Below are positions 34,237-46,234 of a stretch of 64,000 nt of DNA, piece by piece. Under the pieces are notes generated by a model that had not been told where the DNA came from, did no database searches, and saw nothing but the letters and a program-made list of their open reading frames with translations. Position 1 is the stretch's first letter; every line of letters starts with the position of its first letter. This DNA is from Paguma larvata (lineage: Eukaryota > Chordata > Mammalia > Carnivora > Viverridae): assembly GCA_030068075.1 (NCBI GenBank), contig CM057826.1, forward strand, positions 72,885,312 through 72,949,311, written 5' to 3'. Position numbers and translations under genes: made by a program.

Positions 34237-35169
34237 AAAGATGGGCAGAGGATCTTAATAAATATTTTCCAATAAAGACATACTTATGTGCAATCGGTAT
34301 ATGAGACGATGTTCAACATCACTAATCATCAGGGAAATACAAATCACACTTGCAATGAATTACCACCTTAAGCTTGCTAGAATAGTGATTATCAAAACAG
34401 AGAGACCAAACACAAGCATTGACAAGGATGTGGATAAAACTGAATCCTCATGCACGGTCAGCGGGAATGTAAGTGAGTGTAGCCACTGTGGAAAACAGTA
34501 CGGAGTTTCCTCCAAACAATTAAAAATTAAACTACCATATAATCTAGTCATTCCATTTATGGGTATTTAAGGAAAATGAAAATGCTAACTGAAATAGATA
34601 ATGCACCCCCATGTTCCTTGTAACATTCTTTACAATAACAAAGACATAAAAATTGATGAATGGATAAAGAAAATGTAGTATATAGATACAATATTCTTCA
34701 ACTATGAACAATATATAAGGACCCTAAAGCATTATGCTAAGTGAAATAAGTCACACAGAAAAAAATATACCAAATTATCTCACTTATATGTGGTATCTAG
34801 AAAAACAAAAAATTAAATAAAAACCTGAGTCCATGGATATAGACTGAGTGCAATGGTAAAGGGGGTCAAAAGGAACAATTTGCCAGTTATAAAATGAGTA
34901 AGTCGTTCATGAGGATTTAATGCACAGCATGGGGACTATAATTAATACTGTATTGCATAACTGAGTGGACTATCATGAGAAAACAAATATTTTAACTATG
35001 TGTAGTGATGGATGTTAACTGGAGTTATGGTGGTATTTTGCTATTATACCAACATCAAATCAAAACACTGTATACCTGAGAGTAATCTGTCAATTATAAA
35101 TTTAAAAAAGTTCATAGGTGAGCAGAAAAAAATAAAAGGGACGAGAGTATAGAAAACTCTTGAGATTTC

Positions 35170-35237
35170 TCTTTTTTTTTCCTAAAGTTTGTTTTTTTAT
35201 TTTGGGAGAGAGACAGAGACAGCACAAGTTGGGTAGA

Positions 35238-35320
<83 letters not shown>

Positions 35321-35448
35321 TCCCAAGCAGGCTTGGTGCTGCTAGTGCAAGACCTGATGGGGGCTCACACCCACAAAGTCCTGAGATCATGACCTGAGAT
35401 GAAACCAAGAGTTGGACGGTGAACTGACTGAGCCACTCAGGTTTCCCA
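35170..35448 (-). mobile_element. CAN-SINE with compound microsatellite
   Basis: Antisense CAN-SINE: T-rich tail, an expanded CA/GA tract, the AATCCCAAGCAGGCTTGG core, 'CTGAGATCATGACCTGAGATG' and a GACTGAGCCACTCAGG head. Confidence 0.9.
35240..35319. repeat. Compound (CA)n(GA)n microsatellite
   Basis: About 18 CA units (35,240-35,276) pass directly into about 20 GA units (to 35,319, one AAA interruption). It lies inside the SINE and is probably polymorphic. Confidence 0.97.
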
Positions 35449-35640
35449 AAATACTCTGAGGTCCCTTTTTATAAAGACACTAACCCTATCTTATCTGGGT
35501 CCCACTTTTATAATCTCATGTAATGCTAATTAGCTCCTACAGGCCCAATTTTCAAATATATTGGGTGCTAAGGCTTCATAATAGGAACTTTGGAGAGGGG
35601 ACAAAATTGCGTATTCAGTGTAGCATTGAATATACAATTT
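35449..35640 (-). mobile_element. MLT1-type LTR fragment
   Basis: The antisense MaLR LTR signature is 'CTGAGGTCCCTTTTTATAAAG', 'ACTAACCCTATCTTATCTGGG', 'AATCTCATGTAATGCTAATTAG' and 'GGGACAAAATTGCGTATTCAG'. Only the 5' half of the LTR remains. Confidence 0.65.
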
Positions 35641-37326
35641 TAATATTGGATGCATGCCATTTTGTGAGATAATTTAAGTAGAAAAATATCTGAAAGTCTG
35701 GTTGACATTTTCAACTTACTGTTTTCTTCTAGAATCTATTAAGATTGTAGTTTTCTAAGTCAGAAGCAGCAGAAAAATTTGACTTTGTGTCAGTGTGTTT
35801 ACTATCTTTATTTTTTCTTTATCTTTCAGTGAATAGCGAATGAGTTGGCGGATATATCTCTCCAAGTGCACATCTCTGGTCTAAGTATCATCAGGAGGAG
35901 TGGGGGATAGGCATCTCCCCACGATGGGAGTTTTTTATTCCAGCAGCAAACATGAACAAATACAGATCAGGAGAGTATAATTTGCATGTTGGCATCTCTA
36001 GGGCTTCCGATGGTACTAAAGCAGCAGTATTGGCTCATATCAACTTTTGAGCCACTGATGATTGGTTTTGTATTTGTTTTTGTTTACACCTTTTGCTGAG
36101 AAAAGCTAGTGTATCTTACGTTTTAGCCTTTGCCTGATAAAGAAAGACATTGGAATTCTGAGAATATCAAGTCTGAGATTTGTCTTCCAAGACCCACTTG
36201 TAGACTCAGTTGAATATTGCACGACTCTGGAGAGGGAAATAGGAAAATAAGAAATCTAATAATGGACACTGAGTCCATCTACTTCATTTTGTTTGCATTT
36301 ATGTTGCTTGTGCTAAACACTTACTTTCAGTAACAAATATGCTACCTGCCTATGAAAGAGTTAGAGTTTAACAAGTGTAGCAGACATATTAAAAAAACCA
36401 TGAAAAAAGTTAGAAATTTTACAATAAATATAGGTACAGCAACAGTAGAGTATAGAGGAGAAAGAGGACATCTGACATTTGAAAACTATATCTGAAGTTT
36501 GTGGAAATATGAGGAGAAATGTCTACCAAATGGGTACCTGTTTAGATAACTTAGATAGAGAAAGAGTATCTTCAGGGCTTATGGTCAGCAGGGCTGTAGA
36601 GAAATGAGGAACGTTCCAGGAGTAGGAAGTGGAGCAGATCAGCATCAGTTTTCTAAGGTAGCTAAGGTCTGGATGTAGACATTAAGAATTACAGTTTACT
36701 TTATCTGGTACATCGTGAAAGGCCATTTTTTTGGCCTTTATATTGTTGGCACATTTCTTGCCCTAATTTTATAACCAAATTGCTAAAATCTCTGTCAACT
36801 GGTCAATATTTACCCAAAGTCAACCCAGACAACATCTATCTCTAATTGATGTATTTCTTCCAAGATATTTGAAGACCACGTATATTTACAACCAATGGAA
36901 TAGTCTAGAACTTTGTAAACTTTGGTGAAGGGAGAGATATAATACCCACTCAGGAATTTACCATTCAGTGTGATAGGGGAGCTGGCTTATTTGACACCCA
37001 AGAGAAATTGCAAAACTCCAGCAGTTTAACACTTAAGTAGAGTGAGGTGGGTTCTTTTTACTTTACATTCCAATTTTTACTTGAAAGAAAAAGATAATAA
37101 GAGAAGATACCAGCTAATTTTTCATCAGGAATCCTTTATCTGCGTTATCATTTAGAAAAATATACTAGAATCCTACAAGGATTACAAGCAAATGAGAAAT
37201 GCCCCCACGTGACTACTGACACCTCAGGATTCTATTATACTCTATCACACAGAGTGATGAAGATCTCAAATAATTTCACTCCCAACATATTTGTTTTCAA
37301 ATATTATTTAGAAGAAAATCTTCCTA
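35641..37326. other. Unique DNA, nothing recognised
   Basis: 1.7 kb without an identified element. About 36,390-36,720 has a faint resemblance to the unresolved repeat at 5,555 (a 'GAACGTTCCAGGAGTAGGAAG' stretch), too weak to call. Confidence 0.4.
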
Positions 37327-37510
37327 GGAGTGCCTGAGTGGCTCAGTGAGTTGAACAACCCCATTTTCATTTTGGCTGAGGTCCCGATCCCAGGGTTCCG
37401 GAATCTAGCCTCACACTGGGCTCTACACTAAGCTTGGCACCTGTTGGAGATTCTCTCTCTCTTCCTCTGCCCCTCTGGCTCTCTAAAAAAAAAAAAAAGA
37501 TTAAAACAAA
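37327..37510 (+). mobile_element. CAN-SINE
   Basis: GGAGTGCCTGAGTGGCTCAG head, 'CACACTGGGCTCTACACTAAG' core, CT-rich region and an A14 run followed by a CAAAAC tail. It is moderately diverged. Confidence 0.88.
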
Positions 37511-37614
37511 CAAAAACAAAACCTTCCTTGAATCAGATATTGGTAATTAATCAGATCTGAGAAATGTAACTAAAACATTATTATAAACATTTTATAAATT
37601 TACATTTACCATAA
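37511..37614. other. Short unique spacer
   Basis: AT-rich sequence between the SINE tail and the L1 relic. Nothing is recognised. Confidence 0.35.
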
Positions 37615-37745
37615 GTTTTGAAATATTCTTTAATCCAAACCTGATTGAGGTGTAATGAACATTTAACACTGTAAGCTTAAGGTGTACAACATTACAACTT
37701 GATACACATGTCACAGTGAAAACTTATCCTAAGTAATATGTTTAC
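37615..37745 (-). mobile_element. L1 3' UTR fragment
   Basis: 'CTGATTGAGGTGTAATGAACAT', 'TTAAGGTGTACAACATTACAA' and 'TTGATACACATGTCACAGTG' match antisense L1 3' UTR landmarks. Confidence 0.6.
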
Positions 37746-40049
37746 AGTTAGGATAGATTTATAAATTTGCTTTTGTGTCTACAAAAATGGTAGAGTAAAA
37801 ATTTGTCAGTTTAGCTAAGGTAGTTACTTATCCACTTTTATGATCATTAACTTTATTTCCTAAATAAAATACTTGTAAAAACTGGTGGATTTATTATGCT
37901 CACTTAGTAATCACCTGGCAAGCCTGATAAAGTTTCATATTTGAGCAACTCAAGTAACAATCCATCTTACATACAGAGTAATTGTACTGTGAATATGTCC
38001 TAAGAGCAGAACTTGAGTAACGAAACACCTTGTTTTTGCAACAGGGTTTTCTCTGTTTTTATCTCTAAAGCAGGACTAAAGTGAAGTAACTTTCAGTTTT
38101 TTTTTATTTATTTCTGAAATAGTTTATAGCAATTAATTACTGAGTACAGGACATGCAACGTATCCAGGATACTCCTATTTTAATGGACTAAAGATAATTC
38201 TATTTACTGCATTTTTATCTCTGTAGAAAAATTTTTATTGTTTACTTAAAACTGCCATCCAATACCCAAACATAAAGCCTTATTAGGTATTTTTCAGGCA
38301 CATCTAAAATTAGGAAAATATTATTGTGTCTATTTTATCAAATTGTTCACAATTGATTTCCTTCTGTCTCCACTGACATCAAGAAAATGTTGTTTTGGCA
38401 ATGACTTATATGCAGTGAATGAGTAAGCCAAACTGGTTGAGACAAAACAAATTTATGTCTCTGGTCTACTTTGCACATCCAACTAGCCATGTGATTCCGT
38501 GAACAGTGGTACTGCCCTCCCAGTTCTAATGCATAAGGGTATAGCTCTGAAATGAGATCCCAGAAGTAATGACTTTGACTTCACGTACAATGCCCTAATA
38601 TACTTTATTATCTGCTCTGTACATGTCTGTTGGAAAAAATTACAATAATTGAATAAGTGGTTTTTAACTCACTGTACCATTCCTATGATTAATTAAAGTT
38701 CTAGTGTCTTTTTCTGCTATAAGAGGTCAGAGTTTGCTGGGTTCGGTTATTTAATATTTTCTCACTTAACCTCATTCTACCTGCACTCAACCCTGATATT
38801 CCACTTCTCATTAGTCTAGCTACTCATTTACCCACTTATTTCTTTATTTGTCAACTTTATAAACCCAACACTTTTAGTCTAGCTTTGGAGTGGGGTTTAT
38901 CTCAAGTAGACATGATCTACATGAAATCTACACTGATTTTGTAACAGATCCATTTACTTTAATCTATTTTTTAAAATTGAAGAGTGCTGTTTTACGGATT
39001 GTTTTTTACAAGGTAGTAAGAGATATGGACTTTCTAGTAAGTTCTTTACCTATGAAAGTGAATGAACTCTAACAGCTCTCCCAGAAAGAAAGATATTTTA
39101 ACAGAGTACCTCACATTGTGTTCAAGAAGAGAAAGCCATTATCAGATACTACTTCTGATACGATCGCTGTTTTTGAATAGCTTTCAAAGTCTGGGCGCCT
39201 CTAACCCTAAATATGATACACACAAGTCTTATCATTCTTTCTTCCACTATGGGACACATAGCTTGCCTTGGTCTTATACACCCAAGACCATCCACAGAAA
39301 TGATGATCAGTCACCTTTCCTTGTAACTCTACAAGACACTACAGTGTAGCCCCACTATGCTAGGCATGCTCAGCAAGTTTCAGTGTACATCCATGGATGG
39401 ACTAAGTGTCCTCATATAACAAATGGACAAGCCTGGCCTGTCAGAGTATTATGCAAATGTCCCATCATCCAGGAAACCAAGTATGCCATCCATACTATTG
39501 AATAACATCTCCTTTCATCAACCCATAAATTCTGCATCTACTTCCCAAATCCCAAAGATTTTCACTATCAAGAATCCCATCGACCATGACCTCATGGCCA
39601 TCTCAGCCCAGAGCACCTATGTACCTGGAAATTGTAGTGCTTCTTTTGCTTTCATAGCCTTTCCATCTAGAAGTTCTAAGCTTCCGCTTTACCCCAGTAG
39701 GGTATCAAAACTTCCTGGTAAAGCAGCCATTTCATAGATGTTGAAATATGTGTTCCTATTAATACATTTTTTTCCTCTTGCTCAGTATTGCTGGACTTGA
39801 ATAAAATGGAGACAGTTATTTGGTGACTTGTGGTTAAGTAAGCAGCTCTGAAAGCAACCACTCTTTGGGGCCCAGTAGCTACATATTCTGCTAAGGACAG
39901 GTGCCAGGGTACTGACCTCATGAACAATACTATTATAACTTAATAACCATTAACACATGAAAGCAAAGCAGACTAATGATAGAAGACCAATGAATGAATT
40001 ATTGCTGACATTAAGTCTTCTGGTGGCAACATGGCACAAAAGAAGAGCC
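37746..40049. other. Unique DNA with two adjacent unexplained open frames
   Basis: No repeat is recognised. Plus-strand frames at 39,062-39,349 (95 codons) and 39,423-39,737 (104 codons, Ser/Pro-rich) lie in a GC-richer stretch but show no known motif and are not joined by convincing splice signals. I treat them as chance frames or a decayed, unidentified element. Confidence 0.4.
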
Positions 40050-40180
40050 ATGGATTTAAGATCATGAAGACTTTGTTCTGAATCGTATTTCTTCCCTTTC
40101 TTTCATCATTTAGCTCAGCCAAGTTTCTCTGGACATCTGCATTGCATATATGAGGTGATAGTATTATAGAATAGTTTTTA
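40050..40180 (-). mobile_element. MIR-like SINE relic
   Basis: The antisense MIR order is 'GACTTTGTTCTGAATC', 'CATTTAGCTCAGCCAAGTTTCT', 'GCATATATGAGGTGATAGTATTA'. It is very diverged. Confidence 0.5.
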
Positions 40181-41484
40181 GTTTTAAAGATAATGCATAT
40201 TCAGTACCTAGACATAGGTACATGCATATTCATGTACCTAGCATGTACTGCTTACCTGATGGATGGCACAATTTTTTTCTTTTTATTTGTTAATTGTCTC
40301 TGTATACATGTACCTGTTTTTTCACTTTTATTCAAAAATATCATTTTTCTGCTATAAAACATGGGTGCAGCGATGAAGAATCCATTTATTTTAGATTGTG
40401 ACTTATTACTCATTATCTTAAGAAATCCCAGAGGTCTGAAACATGAAAACTGCACAGAAGAAATGAAACAGCTGCTGTGAAACCTAACTAATCACCGATA
40501 TCACAACTCCATCGTCTGTGTTGTAACTCTAAATACTTAGATGCTAACAATGGGGCATCTTAACCTTAAGAAATCAATGTAACTAAGCCAATGAATATTT
40601 TTAAAACATTCATTAAATCTGCTATTTGGGGTCATATGATGAAATTTTTATTTAATGAATTCCAAAGGTTAAAAGCTTTCAAATCAGCCAACTAGAAATT
40701 TCTGAGCAGGTGAACATATGCACAGTTCAAAGTCAATTGAGCAATGAATATAAAATTAGACTTCATATTTATACACAGTTTTTATTAAACATGCATTTGA
40801 TTAAATTATAGGAAATTATTAAATAATTTGTTACATCAAAAGAGTAGTTGTTGCTTGAAATAAAGGCACTCTGCTTACAGTTTAGAGGCTTAACTCTTTT
40901 TTTCCTGAACTCCAGATAACCTGAGATATAAACTGTCCACGTGTATACCCTCACTACAGAAGAACAACATAGTGCAACTCAGTTCTTTAAATTTCACAGT
41001 TAATGAAATGAACATCTCCAGTTTTTAAAGATGTTCACTATTTTCCTGACTGATTAGGTACACATGCACTTTGAAGTAGTTTTGAATTTTACAAAAAAAC
41101 TTTTTAAGTTCTGCTTAAGGAAAAATTTTTCCATGAAGTTCTCAAATACAATTTTGCCTTTTACTTTTTCATACCAAGAATGTCCATCCCCTAGTATTAT
41201 ATGCTCACTTTTAAAGTTAAAAAAATATTTCAGGAGAACTAGAATGTAAGAAATTTTAGTGGAGAAATTAAACACTGTTTGGCCAATTGGTTAACGTGAT
41301 TGCCTTTCACTCAACTTCCTTCCCAATTCCAACCCCAACTTGATCCCCGAGGCTCAGTTGACTTCCTTCTTTACATCTTCCTTATGAACCTCATTCTGTT
41401 CTCTGGCACTTAGCATTTGCCAGCTATTTGACCTATATTTCTAATCCTCTTCCTGGACATATTCATATGAGTTATTCCCTTTCA
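40181..41484. other. Unique AT-rich DNA, nothing recognised
   Basis: TGCATATTCA-type short repeats occur at about 40,190-40,235. No gene or transposon is identified. Confidence 0.45.
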
Positions 41485-41720
41485 CCCTCAGGTCACTGCT
41501 CAAATTATCACTTCCTCAAAACATTCCTCCTTGATTTTAAGTAGTTACCACCTGACACTTACTACTGTCCCATATTACTTACTATTCATTTAAAGCACTT
41601 AGAAACATGCAGAACTAAACAAAGTATTTCCATAATCATTTATTGTCTGCATACTTTCTACTTTAACTTTAGCGAGGGCATCAGACTTGTTAAAGTGTGT
41701 ATCCCAGGAACTGAAAGAGT
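41485..41720 (+). mobile_element. L2 LINE 3' relic
   Basis: The L2 3' landmarks occur in order: 'GGTCACTGCTCAAATTATCAC', 'CATTCCTCCTTGATTTTAAG', 'TTCATTTAAAGCACTTAGAAAC', 'CATTTATTGTCTGC' and 'GAGGGCATCAGACTTG'. This is ancient sequence shared by all mammals. Confidence 0.65.
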
Positions 41721-42285
41721 GGGTGAAGAGCTCAAGTAATAAACAAGTTAGACATCTTTGAAAATGACATGTTCAGCATCTTTTCTAAACTCTTCTTTAG
41801 AAAATCTTTGGTTTGCAAAATTACATAAAATAAAGCAAATGACTTCATTTCTGTGTTAGATCATCTCATCAACCACAATTTGTAAAATTTTGATCACTTA
41901 TATTTCCCCAAAGTTCTGTAACTGGGCAGTGGTTTGTTTGCTTATTAATAAATACCATAATGGTTTTAATCTCAGTTATGAAATATAAATCAGAATAGGG
42001 ACTACTTCTAAAGGATATTGTATATAATTTATTTTAGCCAAAGATATTTAAGAATGTTAAATCTGGGTTAAGATGTTCATTTGTGCCTAGGACAGGTGAA
42101 CATTTTGCAATCTGAGGGCTTAAAACAAAATTGCCTCTTGTCTCTCTATTGCCTTCTTTGTCAAAACTGGGAGGTATTCACCTATCTCAAATTTATATAA
42201 GCAGATATTCCGAGAAGCAGTCTACATGATTAAGGATAATGACATATGTGTAAACTACAGATGTTATCATTTGAATTAAGATAAT
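41721..42285. other. Unique AT-rich DNA, nothing recognised
   Basis: No element is identified. Confidence 0.45.
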
Positions 42286-42795
42286 GTGTATATACATACA
42301 TTTATAATATACGGTAACCTATATCAATTAGAATTCACAGTTTTATGGGTTCTGCCAGGTATGCACACCTATGAATGGCTACAATCAAGAGTTAGAGCAT
42401 TTCTATCCTTCACAAAGGTCTTCTTATGGCCATTTGCAGTCTATCTGTTCTGCTACCTCCTGCCCCAGGCAACCACTGATTAATGGGCTTTCTGTCATGA
42501 TAGATTGGTATTCCCTAGACTTTTATATAAATAGAATAATGAATTAAGTTTTTATTTGAGTATGGTTTCCTAATTTTTGTCTCAATACATGTTGCAATTA
42601 TCAGTAGGGGTGTGTGCATGTGTGTGTGTGTGTGTTATAATTACCTAATACTTTTCTATTATGTAGCCATACTGCATTAATTTTGATAAGTATCTTGTGC
42701 ATTTTTTTTTTTTTGCTACTGTGAATAAAGCTGCCATGAGCTTTTGTATACCAACCTTTGTGTTTTTCTTTCTCTTGAATACCTAGGGATCTTAA
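42286..42795 (-). mobile_element. Ancient L1 3' UTR and ORF2 end
   Basis: Antisense landmarks include 'TTCACAGTTTTATGGGTTCTG', 'ACAATCAAGAGTTAGAGCATTT', 'CCCCAGGCAACCACTGATTAA', 'TTTTATATAAATAGAATAATG' and 'CTGTGAATAAAGCTGCCATGA'. A TG repeat interrupts it. Confidence 0.7.
42610..42635. repeat. (TG)n microsatellite
   Basis: About 12 TG units with one CA interruption. Confidence 0.93.
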
Positions 42796-43867
42796 AATAA
42801 TGGAAGCAAAAATTGACAAATATCAAGAGTACAAAATAACAGTTAAAAAATAGATACATCATTTTCAATAATTGGCAGAACCACACAGATTATCATAACA
42901 GTGTAATGAACACGATTACCATTATCAAACCACTTGACTTAATTGACATTTAAGGCAAAAAAATGTATGTTTTGTTTTTAAAGCACAAGGGAACATTCTC
43001 GTAGGCCATCTGTTTGGCTTTAAAGCAGATCTTAAAACTTAAGGAGACTGAAATCACACACAGTTTGCTCACTGACCATAATGGAATTAAGTCGGAAATC
43101 AGTTAACAGACAGACGCTTGGGAAATTCTCAATCATTTGGTAACCTACACAGCTCTAAATGACCCATGGGTCCATGGAGAAATGATAAGAAAAAGAATAT
43201 TCTGAACTGAATTAATTTAAAAATGCAACATATCAAATCTTATGGCATGAAGGTAAACCAGTGCTTAGAGGAAAACTTATAGTTTTAAAGTTTCATATTA
43301 AAAAAAATTCTCCAGTCAGTAAACAAAGTGTTAATTTAAAAACTAAACATTGTAAATGAAATTAAATAAACAGATCAAATTAATCTGAAAGCAGAAAGAT
43401 AGAGCGAAGTCCTAAAGGGAGTGCAGATCAAATAGAGAAAAAATAAAATCAATGAAATTGAAAGTTGATTATTGGTAAGGATACTCAAAACTGATATATC
43501 AAAACAACGAACAAAAAACAAACAAAAAATCCACAAAAACATAAAAAACTGTTAAATCTTTGCCTAAATTGGCCCAAGAAAAAAGAGACATAAAGAACAT
43601 ACAATTACTAAAATTAGGAATGAAAGAGGATCTATTATGGAGCTAGGAAAATTTTAAGAATTATGCGACAATTATTAATTTACCTTTCTGAAAAAGCTAG
43701 ACAATCTACATAAAATAGACAAAATCTTAGGTTCGTGTTTACCAAAACAGAGTCAAGAAAATAATGGACAATCTAAATGGAACAGTTACAGGTGAAGACA
43801 TTTAATTACAAATTTTCCCACAGAATCAAGTCCAAGGTTAGAAAATTCAACTGTGAATTCTGCCAAA

Positions 43868-44062
43868 TATTTTTAAGAGATAGTTTTATTGAGATATAAT
43901 TTATTTACAAACAACTGCACATATTTCATGCCTGTCATATGGTGAACTTGGACAAAGGCAGACATCCATGAAATATCACCATAACTAAGGTAACAGACTA
44001 CACCTTGCCTACAGAAATTTCCTAATGTCTCTATTTCTGTGTTATTCTTTCTTCTATTCAAG
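43868..44062 (-). mobile_element. L1 3' UTR fragment nested in ancient L1
   Basis: Antisense landmarks 'TTTTATTGAGATATAATTTAT', 'ACAACTGCACATATTTCATG' and 'CATGAAATATCACCATAAC' sit inside plus-strand L1 sequence. Confidence 0.65.
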
Positions 44063-44085
44063 TTATCTTTTTTCTCTTTTTCTTC

Positions 44086-44307
44086 AAAAAAATTTTTAAA
44101 AGTTTATTTATTTTGAGACAGAGAGAGAGAGAGCGCACACACAAGTGGGGGAGGAACTGAGAGAGACAGAGAGCGAGCGAGAGAGAGAATCCCAGGCAGG
44201 CTCTGCACTGTCAGCACGGACCCCAATATGAGGCTTGAACTCGTGAACCAGAAGATCATGATGTTGACCGAAATCAAGAGTCAGCAGCTTAACAGACTGA
44301 GGCACTC
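44086..44307 (-). mobile_element. CAN-SINE
   Basis: Antisense element with a long GA-rich tract, 'GCAGGCTCTGCACTGTCAGCA' core and 'GACTGAGGCACTCCTC' head. Direct repeats CTCTTTTTCTTC (44,074-44,085) and CTCTTTTTCCTT (from 44,308) flank it. Confidence 0.9.
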
Positions 44308-45972
44308 CTCTTTTTCCTTTTCTTAAGAAATAGTACCAATCTTACAAAAACTTTTCCTACACGAACAAGGATATTTCTTCCAATTCTTTCTAAAACTCTA
44401 ATATTATCTTGATACTGAAGTCAGAAGAAAAATAAGTCTCAAAAAAGAAAACTTCCTACCAATATTGCCGATGAATTTAAAAGTTGTTAAATATTACCAT
44501 GCCATATCTAATAACATAGGAAAATGAGTATGAATCAAAATATAATATTGAACACAGAATTTCAAGATAGGTTTAGTATCTGAAAATTAAATATACATAT
44601 ATATAATTAAATATAAGTATATTTATATTAATTTAACAAAAATCACATTGCAATCTTGATACATAAAAAGACTGATTACATCTAAGCATGCATTCATGAT
44701 GAGCACTCTTTCAACCTGATGAAGAGCACCAACAAAGAACCTACAACTAACAACATATTTAACTGCATAAAAACTGACTATTTCTGAGATCAGGAACAAG
44801 ACACAGAGTCTACTTCCAACACATTTAGACAACAATGTACTAGAAATCCCAGTCACTGGAATAAGACACGAAAAATTTATTAAATGCAGACAGATATAAA
44901 AGTAAGTAAAACTGTTTTTACATGTGCAAAAACCATGCTGATAAAAATTTAACAAAACCTAAATAAATGGAGACATACTTTTTTCATGTATTAGAAAACT
45001 AAACACTGTAAAGATGGCAATTCTCTTCTAATAAGAAGATTTAATGAAATTCCTATCTAATCCTAACAGACTTATTTTTAGAAATTCATCAGTTGATCAT
45101 AAATTGTATACAAACATCTGTCGTTTTTAGTATAGACAAACAATACTGAAAAAGAATAGTTTCACTCCATTTCAAATCTTATTATAAAGCTACAATATTC
45201 ACAAGAACATATTAATTGCAAAAGGTAAGTATTTAGATTAGTGGAAAGTATAAAAGATTCAGAAATAGAACATTACATATGCAGCTAATTTATTTTGGCA
45301 AACACCACAATGTGACTGAATGAAGCAAGTAATGATATTTTCAGAATGGTTTTGGAAAAAAGGGCTATTCATATAAAATAATTAACCTTATTCCTCAAAA
45401 GGAACCTTTTAGCTTGAAAGGATTATAGACCTAAAATTAAGAGTTCAACTTAGCAAACAGGAGAAACTTTTAGTGACCTTCAATTAAAATAGTCTTCTTA
45501 AATATTCAAAGCAAATCAATTACTAAAAAATAATTTTATTGGGTTTTATTCAATTCAAAACATTTGTTTCAAATGTTTTAATCAAAGACATGATTAAGAA
45601 AATGATGACCATCTTTTTAAAGCATGTACCTGATAAAGGGCTTTTGTCTAGAATAAGAAAGACACTGTAATTCAACAATAAAATTGTCAAACTTCATTAT
45701 GAGAGCAAAATGGTAAAATATTTGCATATGCACTTCAGTAAAGAGGCTATATAAAAGGCTCAGCATCAGTAAACCTCAGGGAAATGCATATTAATACTAC
45801 CATGAGACTCCATGACAGAACTGTAAATTTAAACCAGAAGAAATACTGTTATAATGGTTAAAATTTAGAGACTAATAGCGAATGTTGGCAAGGATGTTGA
45901 GAAACTCACACACTCATACATTGCTGGTAGAAATTTAACAGCTATTTTACAATAGTTTGGTTCTTTCTTAGA

Positions 45973-46203
45973 GAGTTTATTTTTTATTTGTTATTTAAAA
46001 AATTGTTTTAAGATTTATTTATTGATTTTGAGAGAAAGAACATGAGCAGGGGAGGGGCCGAGAGAGGGAGAGATAATCTCAAGTAGGCTTCATGTTGTCT
46101 GCACAGAGCCCAATGCGAGGCTTGAACTCACAAACTGAGAGATCATGACCTGAGCCAAAATCAAGAGTCAGAGGCTTAACCAAGTGAGCCAACCAGGTGC
46201 CCC
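45973..46203 (-). mobile_element. CAN-SINE nested in ancient L1
   Basis: T-rich tail, 'GATTTTGAGAGAAAGAACATG', 'GCACAGAGCCCAATGCGAGG', and 'AGCCAACCAGGTGCCCC' head. A likely short target duplication is TTTCTTAGA at 45,964 and TTTCTTGAA at 46,204. L1 sequence continues on both sides. Confidence 0.88.
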
Positions 46204-46234
46204 TTTCTTGAAAATGACATGAAGTAACTCATCA

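Larger units (their letters stand above)
32174..35105 (+). mobile_element. Older L1, 3' portion after the young insertion
   Basis: ORF2 resumes with pre-RT sequence, then the RT region ('ATCCCTAATGGACACAGATGC', 'GGATTTATTCCAGGGATGCA', 'TTTGCAGATGACATTATAC'), the C-terminal region and a 3' UTR to about 35,105. Stops and indels are frequent. The 83-codon frame at 32,719-32,970 is a surviving slice of RT. Two simple-sequence tracts lie within it. Confidence 0.88.
42796..46234 (+). mobile_element. Ancient L1 ORF2, host of several later insertions
   Basis: A heavily decayed ORF2 runs from the endonuclease/pre-RT region ('GACCATAATGGAATTAAGTC', 'AGAGGAAAACTTATAGTTTTAA') through RT to the Cys-rich region ('GTTGGCAAGGATGTTGAG', 'CATACATTGCTGGTAGAAAT'). 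It is interrupted by an antisense L1 3' UTR piece (43,868), two SINEs and, at 46,235, a younger L1. A likely continuation lies at 48,812. Confidence 0.65.

Noticed and set aside
39062..39737. Two neighbouring plus-strand frames (95 and 104 codons), considered as a small gene or pseudogene
   Set aside because: No recognisable domain, different frames, no convincing splice signals between them, and lengths near those expected by chance. Noted in the feature list only.
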